A stretch of DNA of 64,000 nucleotides from an uncultured Collinsella sp. (GTDB lineage Bacteria; Actinomycetota; Coriobacteriia; Coriobacteriales; Coriobacteriaceae). The notes under the pieces are model-generated. The model did not search any database. It was not told where the DNA came from and saw nothing but the letters and a program-made list of their open reading frames with translations. The stretch's first letter is position 1, and each line of letters begins with the position of its first letter. The position numbers were made by a program, and so were the translations under genes. The stretch lies in NCBI GenBank assembly GCA_902495525.1, contig CABUXL010000002.1:1-64000 (forward strand). The letters are read 5' to 3'. Positions 8,645 to 16,649 of the stretch are shown here, piece by piece.

Positions 8645-9067
8645 CTAACTCACCGTCTCCTCGCCAAAGCGATACAGCTCCTCGTTGACCTTTTGGAGGC
8701 TGCACCCGCGATCGATACAGAAGATGATGATCGCATCGCGACGGTCCTTACAATTGAGGATGTTGGCACCCGCCGCCGTCAAGGCGCGGTTGGTCTCCTT
8801 GAGCGTTAGCGCCATGGCGAAGGCAATCTGCAGCACCTTATTGCGACTCGGATGACGCGCACCGGTAAAGATCTGATAGCCAAAGGTCTCATTGAGATCG
8901 GCCATACGAACCACGCGCGAGCGCTCCAAGCCCTTTTCCTGCAGCAGCTGCTTCAGGTAGTCCGAAAGCGACGGGGTGGCAAAGTCGTGCTCCTTGATAT
9001 AGCCATCGATGTTTGGCGCGTCGAGAAGCTCATTGAGTAACTCGTCAGTCAGCTTTTTATCGGGCAT
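8645..9067 (-). CDS. Helix-turn-helix protein, partner of the adjacent kinase
   Basis: A 140-residue protein. Residues 32-100 form an XRE-like helix-turn-helix (SLSDYLKQLLQEKGLERS, then FTGARHPSRNKVLQIAFAM), followed by a helical tail with ILNCKDRRDAIIIFCIDRG. The same gene order, HTH protein then Ser/Thr kinase, is common in clostridia and coriobacteria. This suggests that the HTH protein is a regulator or phosphorylation target of the kinase. About 100 bases separate it from the kinase start. SD GAGGTGAAG precedes the ATG. Confidence 0.75.
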   Translation of the reverse strand: MPDKKLTDELLNELLDAPNIDGYIKEHDFATPSLSDYLKQLLQEKGLERSRVVRMADLNETFGYQIFTGARHPSRNKVLQIAFAMALTLKETNRALTAAGANILNCKDRRDAIIIFCIDRGCSLQKVNEELYRFGEETVS

Positions 9068-9099
9068 ACGACTTCACCTCCCCCAGTGCATGCAACATG

Positions 9100-9543
9100 C
9101 TAGAAACCGCTTACGTCCGAACGCTCCCAGCTAGCAACCTGGTCGGGAGACACCGTACCCAGCGCCTCGAACTTCCAGGAGCCGCCCGCCTTCAGATGAT
9201 TGGTGTTTGCAAGAGCCGTTCCAACCTGGTTGCCATCGGCATCATACAGAACATATTCAATCTGAATGTAGCTCTTTTCCTTGTCCGTGTTATTGGTCAG
9301 CGTGCCCGTGATCTTATAGGTAAACTGATTGGAAGTGTCTTCAGCCTCGTCAGCAATGGTATACGGTTCTTGCGGTTCTTTTTGCTCCTCAGCCTGCTGT
9401 GTCGTCTCGGCAGGTTTTGCCGAATCGCTCGCAGACGAATCGGTTGAGTTGCCGCCCATAGAGCCCACGGCACCGACAATAACCAGCACCACGATGATGC
9501 CTAGGACAATCTTGCCGATCGGCTTCTTTCCCTCTTTTGCCAT
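9100..9543 (-). CDS. Membrane-anchored FxLYD domain protein
   Basis: The 147-residue protein has a basic N-terminus, one transmembrane helix (IVLGIIVVLVIVGAVG, residues 11-27), an acidic Ser/Glu-rich linker, and a C-terminal domain with ITGTLTNNTDKEKSYIQIEY, VLYDADG and the glycine before the last strand. This matches the FxLYD pattern of extracellular Ig-like domains. It is likely an outward-facing anchored protein of unknown role. It ends 33 bases before the HTH gene and may share its transcript. Confidence 0.78.
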   Translation of the reverse strand: MAKEGKKPIGKIVLGIIVVLVIVGAVGSMGGNSTDSSASDSAKPAETTQQAEEQKEPQEPYTIADEAEDTSNQFTYKITGTLTNNTDKEKSYIQIEYVLYDADGNQVGTALANTNHLKAGGSWKFEALGTVSPDQVASWERSDVSGF

Positions 9544-9706
9544 TATTCATCCTTCCTACGATCCGGCTACCGTGCCGGCACACAGCACATCGTAGGAAGG
9601 ATTGAACTTGAATTCATTAGCTGAGAGCTAAGGTTGCGGTAAACGGCCAATGCAGTTATCCAAACGCCGAGCAAACGCACTTTGCGCGACCGTCTGCCAG
9701 CAGTGA

Positions 9707-10030
9707 TCAACCCACCGTGACGGATTTCCCGGTAAAGGCACTGATCATCATTAGGACAAAGAACACCAGGTAGCTGATGCTCAATAGGTAGGCGACGACT
9801 AAAAAGATGGTCCATCCAACATTGGTCTTACCGTCGGCGCGGCGCTGCCCACGACTGCGATAAAGCCAAATCGTCACGCCGATGGCAGTGATAAACAGTA
9901 CGAGTGCCGCCGCAGCCAGCCCAGCAAGCACAAACATCACGCCAATGCTCACAGCGATGACCGGAAGCAGCAGCAAACCGCACCCGCACCCACCCGGGCT
10001 ATATACGGCAGACTGTCGGCGTCGTTCCAT
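9707..10030 (-). CDS. Small membrane protein of unknown function
   Basis: A 107-residue protein with a Cys/Gly patch (GGCGCG) near residue 15. It has three hydrophobic segments, with a basic loop RSRGQRRADGK between the second and third. ATG 10030 is preceded by GGAG at five bases. That site overlaps the TGA stop of the upstream amidohydrolase, so the two are co-transcribed and translationally coupled. I recognise no family. Confidence 0.65.
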   Translation of the reverse strand: MERRRQSAVYSPGGCGCGLLLLPVIAVSIGVMFVLAGLAAAALVLFITAIGVTIWLYRSRGQRRADGKTNVGWTIFLVVAYLLSISYLVFFVLMMISAFTGKSVTVG

Positions 10031-10032
10031 CG

Positions 10033-11220
10033 TCACTCCAAGCCAAGCAATCGTTTGTAGACATCGAGGCCCTTGAGTAGGATTTCCTCGTCGAAGAGCA
10101 TACTATCGGTATGCAGAGCGCTTGTGGCATAGGCTGGGCAGCCATCAGCGTCGATCGGGTTGTCTTGGTCCTCTGGCATACCCGTGCCCAGCAGGAAAAA
10201 CACGCCCGGCAGATGGCGCTGATAGAAAGCAAAGTCCTCGGCAATCAGCAAAGGCTCATCCACGAGTTGCAGCCCGGGCAAGGCAGGCGCAATGTGGGCG
10301 AACAGCTCAGGGTCGTTATCGACCGGCGGATAGCCCTCGGCAAAATCGAGATCATACGTGCAGCCCGTTGCGGCACAGGCATCGTCCAGCACGCGGCGCA
10401 CGCCTTCGCGCGTCCGGTCGAACATGTCGTCCGTAAACACACGCAGGCTTCCGGCCACATGGGCCTCCCCCGCCACCGCGTTGCAAACGGTGCCAGCCTG
10501 CAGCAGGCCAAACTTGCCGATACAGGGTTCGTCGGTGCCCAGCTCGTCCATCAGTTCGCGCTCGGCAACCAAGAACTTGGCAGCCGCCAGCGCTGCATCG
10601 TGCGACTCCTCGACCGGAACGCCATAGGTCTTAGCGATATGGATGCTCGTCCCGTGAATATGAATGTGCGTCTCACTCGAACGCGCCAGCAACGGACCGG
10701 AGCAGCTCGCCAACGTGCCGGCGGGCAGATCGGGCCACACATGGAAGCCGAAGATGCGATCCGCCCCGTAGTGCTCGAACACGCCGCTCTCGCACACCGT
10801 CTTGGCGCCACCGGTCGTTTCCTCGGCAGGCTGGAACACAAAGAGAACATTGCGCCTAATGGCGCCCGGATGCTCGCGAATCGTACGGTCGACATACGTC
10901 GCGGCGGCAAGTGCCATGGCCATGTGTCCGTCATGTCCGCAAGCGTGCATCTTGCCGGGATGGGTTGAGGCAAAGGCCGCTCCCGTCGCCTCCGCGATGG
11001 GCAGCGCATCCATATCGGCGCGAATCGCCGTGGCATGCGCGGCATCAACGCCGGCGTCGAAGAAAGCACAGACGCAGCTGGGGCACGGATGGGTCACTTC
11101 GCAGGCGAGCGGTGCCAGCACGCCCTCGATATAGGCGATGGTTTGCGGAAGATCGAAATCGAGCTCCGGAATGCGATGGAGATCGCGGCGATAGCGACGG
11201 AGTTCTTGGAGCTCGGTCAT
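10033..11220 (-). CDS. M20 family amidohydrolase, candidate N-acetyl-diaminopimelate deacetylase
   Basis: A 395-residue metal-dependent amidohydrolase of the M20D type. It shows MHACGHDGHMA (metal ligands, near residue 97), FQPAEETTGGAK (catalytic Glu pair) and GFHVWPDLPAG. ATG 11220 has AAGGGATC upstream. It is transcribed divergently from the riboswitch-controlled lysine operon, whose dapH product uses the acetylated branch. That branch needs an N-acetyl-LL-DAP deacetylase of exactly this family, so that role is the best guess. Hippurate- or indole-acyl-amino-acid hydrolysis is the alternative. Confidence 0.85.
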   Translation of the reverse strand: MTELQELRRYRRDLHRIPELDFDLPQTIAYIEGVLAPLACEVTHPCPSCVCAFFDAGVDAAHATAIRADMDALPIAEATGAAFASTHPGKMHACGHDGHMAMALAAATYVDRTIREHPGAIRRNVLFVFQPAEETTGGAKTVCESGVFEHYGADRIFGFHVWPDLPAGTLASCSGPLLARSSETHIHIHGTSIHIAKTYGVPVEESHDAALAAAKFLVAERELMDELGTDEPCIGKFGLLQAGTVCNAVAGEAHVAGSLRVFTDDMFDRTREGVRRVLDDACAATGCTYDLDFAEGYPPVDNDPELFAHIAPALPGLQLVDEPLLIAEDFAFYQRHLPGVFFLLGTGMPEDQDNPIDADGCPAYATSALHTDSMLFDEEILLKGLDVYKRLLGLE

Positions 11221-11370
11221 AGAGGATCCCTTCGTGAGGCACATCTGTTGCAACTTATTGTGATACAGGATTGTGGCGCACATGTTTCCAGCATATCCCT
11301 GCATTTTTTAAACGTTATATACGAATACTCTTGTTTGGTAAAGTGCAACGTGGTAGGGTCGTTACCACTT

Positions 11371-11528
11371 GATAGAGGCGCGGGCACGAAGAACCGCGGG
11401 TGAGCCGGCAGGCTTTGACCCCGCGGGGAGGCGAAACCCGCCGAACTGGGTTTTTCAGGCACGAACAACCTGGTGGGCCTGCGGGAAACACCCGCAGGAC
11501 TGTCTGCAGCAATGCGGGAGCGCTATCC
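11371..11528 (+). ncRNA. Lysine riboswitch (L box)
   Basis: The segment carries the L-box signature: P1 strand GATAGAGGCGCG at 11371, the GAGGCGAAACCCGCCGAACTGGG core, and CTGGTGGGCCTGCGGGAAAC ... CCCGCAGGACTGTC, closed by CGCTATC at 11521-11527. P1 is GATAG with CTATC. It lies directly upstream of the lysine biosynthesis operon. The 3-prime P1 strand CGCTATCC (11521-11528) is also complementary to GGATAGCG (11578-11585), which abuts the lysA ribosome binding site. This suggests a translational expression platform. Confidence 0.9.
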
Positions 11529-11598
11529 GGACATTGGGTCCACGCTATGTGGATTCGATGCGCAGATGGCGCCGTCTGGATAGCGAGGTTTACGGGAC

Positions 11599-13908
11599 AT
11601 GGCATTGACCCCCAACGAAGCGTATGCGGCCAAACAGCCGTTTGTGGACAAGGAGACACTCGAGCATATCGTCGAGCAGTTCCCCACGCCGTTTCATCTA
11701 TACGACGAGGCGGGCATCCGCCGCAACATGCAAGAAGTGCGCGACGCCTTTGCATGGAACCCGGGCTTTAAGGAATACTTTGCCGTCAAGGCCAACCCCA
11801 ACCCGGCGCTCATCTCCATTCTCAACGAATACGGCTGCGGCTGCGATTGCTCGAGCTATACCGAGCTCATGATCGCCCGCTCGCTGGGTATCACGGGACA
11901 CGACATCATGTTCTCGTCCAACGACACGCCGGCGGCGGACTTTGAGCTTGCCGACAAGCTGGGTGCCATCGTCAACTTTGACGACATCAGCCACATCGAG
12001 TTCTTTGAGCGCGTTGCGGGGCCCATCCCCAAGACGGTCAGTTGCCGCTTTAATCCGGGCGGCCTATTCCAACTCTCCAACGGCATCATGGATAACCCCG
12101 GCGACTCCAAATACGGCATGACCACCGAGCAACTCTTCGAGGCCTTCCGCATGCTCAAGGCCAAGGGTGCCGAGGACTTTGGTATCCACGCATTCCTTGC
12201 CAGCAACACCGTCACCAACGACTACTACCCCAAGCTTGCGCGCATCCTCTTTGAGCTTGCCGTACGCCTGGAGCGCGAGACCGGCGCACATGTCGCCTTT
12301 ATCAATCTGTCCGGCGGCGTCGGCATCCCCTATCTGCCCGAGCAGCAGGCCAACGACATTCATGCCATCGGCGAGGGAGTGCACGCGGCATACGACGAGA
12401 TCCTGGTTCCCGCCGACATGGGCGATGTGGCCATCTGCACCGAGATGGGCCGCTTTATGATGGGCCCCTACGGCTGCCTGGTCACCAAGGCCATCCACGA
12501 GAAGCAAATCTACAAGGACTATATCGGTGTCGACGCAAGCGCCGTCGATCTGATCCGCCCTGCCATGTATGGCGCCTACCACCACATTACGGTGATGGGC
12601 CAGCCGGGTGGCTCCGACAAGACCGCGGCGCCTGTCACAAACACGTACGACATCACGGGCAATCTGTGCGAGAACAACGACAAGTTCGCCATCGACCGCG
12701 AGCTACCGCGGATCGACATGGGTGATGCGCTCGTGATCCACGATACCGGCGCGCGTGGTTACTCCATGGGCTACAACTACAACGGACGGTTACGCTCCGC
12801 CGAGGTGCTGCTGCGCCCCGATGGCTCGGCCGACCTCATCCGCCGCGCCGAGCGCCCGGGCGATTATTTTGCCACGCTCGATGTGCTGCCGTGCGGCCGA
12901 GAGCTGCTGGCCAAGTCGCGCGCCGAAAGTGCTCGCCGTCGCGCTCAGGACAAGCGCTTGGCCGTCACCGCCCAATGGAATAAGCGCATCCAGATCGCGG
13001 AAGCGAAGGAGAAGAACATGGATATCCGCAACCTCGAGGGCTCAATCGTCGCCCTTGTTACGCCGTTTAAAAAGGACGGCAGTGTCGACTTTGACGCACT
13101 CGAGCGCCTCATCGATTTCCACCTGCAAAACGGCACCGACGCCATCCTCACCCTGGGCACCACCGGCGAGAGCGCTACGATGACCGACGACGAGGACAAC
13201 TCCGTTGTCGCCGCCGTGGTCAAGCATGTTGCAGGACGCGTCCCCGTCATCGCCGGCTCGGGCTCCAACTCCACGCAAACCATGCTCACCAAGTCGCTTA
13301 CTTACCAAGGCCTGGGCGCCGACGGTCTGCTGCTCATTACCCCCTACTACAACAAGTCCAATGAAGAGGGCATCTACCAGCACTTTAAGACCGTCGCCGA
13401 TGCCGTGGACATCCCTTGCATCCTCTACAACATCCCCGGCCGCTGCGGCTGCGGCATCAGCGAGCGCAATGTGGAGCGCCTGGCCGCGCACCCCAATATC
13501 ATGGGTATTAAGGAAGCCTCGGGCAACGTCGCCTATGCCGCCAAGATCGCACACCTGCTGTCCGACGACTTCCGCATGTACTCGGGCGAGGACGCACTCA
13601 CCGTGCCGCTCATGAGCCTGGGCGCCTCGGGCACCATCAGCGTGTGGGCCGATGTTCAGCCGCAGCTCGTGCACGACATGTGCCGTGCCTATCTGGACGG
13701 CGACGTGGAGCGCGCCCGCGATATCCAGATTGCCGGTCAGCCGCTCATCAACGCCCTCTTTAGCGAGGTCAATCCCATCCCCGTTAAAGAAGCGCTCGCT
13801 CAGATGGGTATGATCGAGGCAAACTACCGCATGCCGCTGTGCCCCATGGCCAACGACACACGCGCTGCACTTACCGATGCTCTGAAGGGAGCTGGTCTGC
13901 TTGATTAA
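11599..13908 (+). CDS. Diaminopimelate decarboxylase fused in frame to dihydrodipicolinate synthase (LysA-DapA)
   Basis: One open frame of 769 codons. Residues 1-470 form a fold-III PLP decarboxylase with the PLP lysine in YFAVKANPNP (K64), the glycine turn LSGGVG and the variant motif EMGRFMMGPYG. Residues 474-769 are a full-length DapA, with TLGTTGES, LYNIPGRCG and the Schiff-base lysine in MGIKEASGN. No stop codon separates them. However, a perfect SD AAGGAG (13006-13011) lies six bases before ATG 13018, so free DapA can also be made internally. Together they catalyse the first committed and last steps of lysine/DAP synthesis. Either this is a genuine bifunctional protein, or lysA lost its stop codon. 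Confidence 0.88.
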   Translation: MALTPNEAYAAKQPFVDKETLEHIVEQFPTPFHLYDEAGIRRNMQEVRDAFAWNPGFKEYFAVKANPNPALISILNEYGCGCDCSSYTELMIARSLGITGHDIMFSSNDTPAADFELADKLGAIVNFDDISHIEFFERVAGPIPKTVSCRFNPGGLFQLSNGIMDNPGDSKYGMTTEQLFEAFRMLKAKGAEDFGIHAFLASNTVTNDYYPKLARILFELAVRLERETGAHVAFINLSGGVGIPYLPEQQANDIHAIGEGVHAAYDEILVPADMGDVAICTEMGRFMMGPYGCLVTKAIHEKQIYKDYIGVDASAVDLIRPAMYGAYHHITVMGQPGGSDKTAAPVTNTYDITGNLCENNDKFAIDRELPRIDMGDALVIHDTGARGYSMGYNYNGRLRSAEVLLRPDGSADLIRRAERPGDYFATLDVLPCGRELLAKSRAESARRRAQDKRLAVTAQWNKRIQIAEAKEKNMDIRNLEGSIVALVTPFKKDGSVDFDALERLIDFHLQNGTDAILTLGTTGESATMTDDEDNSVVAAVVKHVAGRVPVIAGSGSNSTQTMLTKSLTYQGLGADGLLLITPYYNKSNEEGIYQHFKTVADAVDIPCILYNIPGRCGCGISERNVERLAAHPNIMGIKEASGNVAYAAKIAHLLSDDFRMYSGEDALTVPLMSLGASGTISVWADVQPQLVHDMCRAYLDGDVERARDIQIAGQPLINALFSEVNPIPVKEALAQMGMIEANYRMPLCPMANDTRAALTDALKGAGLLD
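13018..13908 (+). CDS. dapA: 4-hydroxy-tetrahydrodipicolinate synthase (internal start within the fused frame)
   Basis: This is the DapA portion of the preceding frame, listed separately because ATG 13018 has a textbook SD (AAGGAG, six-base spacing). The resulting 296-residue product is the normal family length and begins where DapA proteins begin (MDIRNLEGSIVALVTPF). It condenses pyruvate with aspartate semialdehyde. Whether the cell makes the free form, the fusion or both cannot be decided from DNA. Confidence 0.75.
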   Translation: MDIRNLEGSIVALVTPFKKDGSVDFDALERLIDFHLQNGTDAILTLGTTGESATMTDDEDNSVVAAVVKHVAGRVPVIAGSGSNSTQTMLTKSLTYQGLGADGLLLITPYYNKSNEEGIYQHFKTVADAVDIPCILYNIPGRCGCGISERNVERLAAHPNIMGIKEASGNVAYAAKIAHLLSDDFRMYSGEDALTVPLMSLGASGTISVWADVQPQLVHDMCRAYLDGDVERARDIQIAGQPLINALFSEVNPIPVKEALAQMGMIEANYRMPLCPMANDTRAALTDALKGAGLLD

Positions 13909-14641
13909 GACCGTCATTATGGGAACGGGCCGTATGGGCTCGCTCATCCGCACCACCGCCGAGGGCGTTGTCGACGCCGCCGGTCAGCCCGTTTTTGATA
14001 TCGTCGCCCAGATCGGTTTTGATCTGTCCGAGCTCGAGAGCGCCCCAGCAGCCGACGTCATCATCGACTTCTCGAACGTCGTGACCTTCGATGCCGTCGT
14101 CGTCTATGTCGAGCGTACAGGCGCGGCGTTGGTCTCGGGCACTACAGGCTACACCCCCGAGCAGATGGATCGCCTGCGCGAGCTGGGTCAGAACGCCCGC
14201 GTCATGCACTCTGGCAATTACTCCATCGGTATCGCAGCCCTGCGTCATCTGGTAGCACAGGCCACACGCGAGCTGCCCGGCTTTGACTGCGAAATCGTCG
14301 AGACGCACCATAACCAAAAGGTCGACGCCCCCAGCGGCACTGCCAAGTTACTGCTCGATGCCGTCGTCGAAACCGAGCCCGAGGCAGGCTACCACCCCGT
14401 CTACGGACGCGAGGGCATGTGCGGCGCGCGCGACCCCAAGGAAATCGGTATGCACTCGCTGCGCGGCGGCACCGTCGCCGGCGTGCACGAGGTGAGCTTC
14501 TTTGGCCAGGACGAGGAGGTCACGCTCACGCATCGCGCCACGAGCCGTCAGATCTTCGTCAACGGCGCCCTGGCAGCCGCGCAGAAGCTCGTCACCCGCG
14601 AGCACGGCTTCTATACGTTCGACCAGGTCATGTTTGCCTAA
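13901..14641 (+). CDS. dapB: 4-hydroxy-tetrahydrodipicolinate reductase
   Basis: A 246-residue NAD(P)H-dependent reductase, the second step of the DAP pathway. The dinucleotide motif IMGTGRMGS is at the N-terminus. The catalytic segment ETHHNQKVDAPSGTA (near residue 133) and the C-terminal ATSRQIFVNGALAAA are intact. The start is TTG 13901, overlapping the dapA stop by eight bases, with AGGGAG upstream. Overlap and weak start suggest coupling to dapA translation. Confidence 0.94.
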   Translation: MIKTVIMGTGRMGSLIRTTAEGVVDAAGQPVFDIVAQIGFDLSELESAPAADVIIDFSNVVTFDAVVVYVERTGAALVSGTTGYTPEQMDRLRELGQNARVMHSGNYSIGIAALRHLVAQATRELPGFDCEIVETHHNQKVDAPSGTAKLLLDAVVETEPEAGYHPVYGREGMCGARDPKEIGMHSLRGGTVAGVHEVSFFGQDEEVTLTHRATSRQIFVNGALAAAQKLVTREHGFYTFDQVMFA

Positions 14642-14680
14642 CCAGGTATCAACCGGATCCACCCAAAGGAGAGACAGCAA

Positions 14681-15400
14681 ATGAGCAATGCAGCCGAGAT
14701 GGATGCACAGGAGATTATCAACTACATCGCCACCGCGCCCAAGAAAACGCCCGTCAAGCTGTACGTGCGCGAGAAGCCCGGCATGAAGGTTGCCTGGGGC
14801 GACGCACATGTCTACGGCGGCCGTCGTGGCAAGACCGTCTTTGGCGACTGGGATGAGCTCAAGGCCATCCTCGATGCCAATGCCGACTCCATCGACTACT
14901 ACGACGTCGAGAATGACTGCCGCAACTCCGCCGTCCCTATGCTCGACCTTAAGGGCATCAATGCCCGCATCGAGCCGGGCGCGATCATCCGCGACCGCGT
15001 CGAGATCGGCGACCGTGCCGTCATCATGATGGGCGCCATCATCAACATCGGCTCCGTCATCGGTGATGGCTCCATGATTGATATGGGCGCCGTCCTGGGC
15101 GGCCGCGCAACCGTGGGCAAGAACTGCCACATCGGCGCCGGCACCGTACTGGCAGGCGTTGTGGAGCCCGCCAGCGCCACGCCCGTCATCATCGAGGACG
15201 ACGTTATGATCGGCGCCAACGCCGTGGTCCTGGAAGGCGTGCACGTGGGCAAGGGCGCTGTCGTTGCCGCCGGCGCTGTGTGCGTCGAGAACGTCCCCGC
15301 CGGTGCCGTCGTGGCTGGTGTCCCCGCCCGCGTCATCAAGATGCGCGACGAGAAGACCGACAGCAAGACCGGTCTCGAAGAGGGCTTACGTCAACTTTAA
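14681..15400 (+). CDS. dapH: Tetrahydrodipicolinate N-acetyltransferase
   Basis: A 239-residue acyltransferase. The N-terminal region has DAQEIINYIATAPKKTPVK, and the C-terminal half is a left-handed beta helix of hexapeptide repeats (IGDRAVIMMGAIINIG, VGKNCHIGAGTVLAGV). Its length and layout match the acetyl-type enzyme of bacilli rather than the succinyl-type DapD. SD AAAGGAG precedes the ATG. It defines the acetylated branch, which also needs an aminotransferase and a deacetylase; candidates lie at 19077 and 10033. It ends the riboswitch-controlled operon. Confidence 0.9.
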   Translation: MSNAAEMDAQEIINYIATAPKKTPVKLYVREKPGMKVAWGDAHVYGGRRGKTVFGDWDELKAILDANADSIDYYDVENDCRNSAVPMLDLKGINARIEPGAIIRDRVEIGDRAVIMMGAIINIGSVIGDGSMIDMGAVLGGRATVGKNCHIGAGTVLAGVVEPASATPVIIEDDVMIGANAVVLEGVHVGKGAVVAAGAVCVENVPAGAVVAGVPARVIKMRDEKTDSKTGLEEGLRQL

Positions 15401-15473
15401 TAGTTACGCGATTTTGACAAACCGCGTTTTCGCTGACTTATGCTCAACCTGCGGGGCAATTCACCCCCAAACA

Positions 15474-15510
15474 AGAAGGCCGAGGCCCCAAGGAGCTTCG
15501 GCCTTTGCTT
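15474..15510. terminator. Terminator after dapH, between convergent genes
   Basis: AAGGCCGA (15476) pairs with TCGGCCTT (15498-15505) and is followed by TGCTTTC. It lies between the dapH stop and the end of the minus-strand nucleoid-associated gene. Confidence 0.75.
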
Positions 15511-15533
15511 TCCCGCTGTAGGCGTAACGCAAC

Positions 15534-16538
15534 TTATCGATTCTCGATGCTGCCGATGTTTTTGAGCTCGATGGAGATGAGGCCGTTGGGTTCGTTGACG
15601 AACTCGATGTACTCGGAGTTCGAGCCCATCTCGGCCGGAAAGCTGATCTCGATGCCCGTATCGGTACGAATCTTGTGGTTGCGCACGGCCGCACGCTCGA
15701 CCTGCTTGCGCTCCACGGGAACGCGCTCGGGAACCTTCTCCTCGGTCAGTGCTGCGCGCACGCTTTCCTTGATGACCGGCTCGTCCTCAAAGACCTCATC
15801 GACGATATCCCAAGGCGGCAGTTCCTCGTCATCCTCAACCTTCTCGGCAACGGCAGCCTTAACCTTAGCGAGCGCTACGGCCGTATTGGCACCGTGCTCC
15901 TCGGCGACTTCCTCGACCACACGCGTCACGGTGTCGATGACCTCCTTGCCCGACACGCCCGTGTCGCACTGAAGCAGGCCATCGGGGATAAGCATACGGT
16001 CCTCGCCGGCAATCTTGCGCTTCTTGTCCACATAGCCGATCTCCATGGTGCTCGCGCGCACGATGGCATAACTCGGCACCTTTTGCGAGGGGTTTGGCAG
16101 AATAGCGTAGTGGCGCGCGATGTCATTGCGCACCTCCCCCTCCTCGCGGCCCACTTCGTGCATAAAAGCCTGCTTGGAGCCCAGCAGCATCACGGCAAAC
16201 CAGCGGGCATCCTCATCGTCGTCAAAATCGGCCACGAGCACGTCGGTGGACTCAGCTTTCTCGACTTTGGTGAGCTCGGAGGAGATAAACTCCGCAATCT
16301 GCTGTGACAGGTCCACGAACTCGCGCTCGCCAAAGAAATAGCCCTTGAGCTCGCCGCCGAATGCGGAGTTCTCGGCAAACGTGGCACGCTTGTTATCAGC
16401 CGAGGTACGAGCACGCCGCAGGTGCGTGGTTACGAAATTACGCACGGTGCGGCTCTCGATATCGAGCTCGCGTTGACTCATGACGTTGACGGCAGAGTCA
16501 AAGTCCAGGATATGCAGAATCGCATGATTGATTTTCAT
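15534..16538 (-). CDS. Nucleoid-associated protein (NdpA/YejK family)
   Basis: About 334 residues. It begins MKINHAILHILDFDS, the typical start of the 37-kDa nucleoid-associated protein family. It has the conserved central segment with FAVMLLGSKQAFMHEV and LIPDGLLQCDTGVSGKEV, and an acidic middle region. Such proteins bind the nucleoid, but their function is poorly known. Two ATGs lie three codons apart (16547 and 16538). The inner one fits the family better and leaves GGAA at a plausible distance. No operon partner. Confidence 0.82.
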   Translation of the reverse strand: MKINHAILHILDFDSAVNVMSQRELDIESRTVRNFVTTHLRRARTSADNKRATFAENSAFGGELKGYFFGEREFVDLSQQIAEFISSELTKVEKAESTDVLVADFDDDEDARWFAVMLLGSKQAFMHEVGREEGEVRNDIARHYAILPNPSQKVPSYAIVRASTMEIGYVDKKRKIAGEDRMLIPDGLLQCDTGVSGKEVIDTVTRVVEEVAEEHGANTAVALAKVKAAVAEKVEDDEELPPWDIVDEVFEDEPVIKESVRAALTEEKVPERVPVERKQVERAAVRNHKIRTDTGIEISFPAEMGSNSEYIEFVNEPNGLISIELKNIGSIENR

Positions 16539-16623
16539 ATACGGCATTCCGTTCTAGATCGATTTCGGCACGAACCAGTATAGCGGTCGAGCCCGCCCCA
16601 GGCGCATCGAAGATTGGTGCATC

Positions 16624-16646
16624 GGGGACAGGTTGCTTTGCACCAA
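16624..16646. repeat. Flanking repeat copy A (GGGGACAGGTTGCTTTGCACCAA)
   Basis: This 23-base sequence recurs with three changes at 17837-17859, on the other side of the Mbeg1-like gene. Copy A also sits in the inverted repeat ATTGGTGCA ... TGCACCAAT (16613-16648). Confidence 0.65.
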
Positions 16647-16649
16647 TGG

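Noticed and set aside
11221..11370. tRNA-like or T-box leader between the M20 gene and the riboswitch
   Set aside because: No T-box core or cloverleaf could be drawn; the conserved RNA is fully explained by the lysine riboswitch further on.
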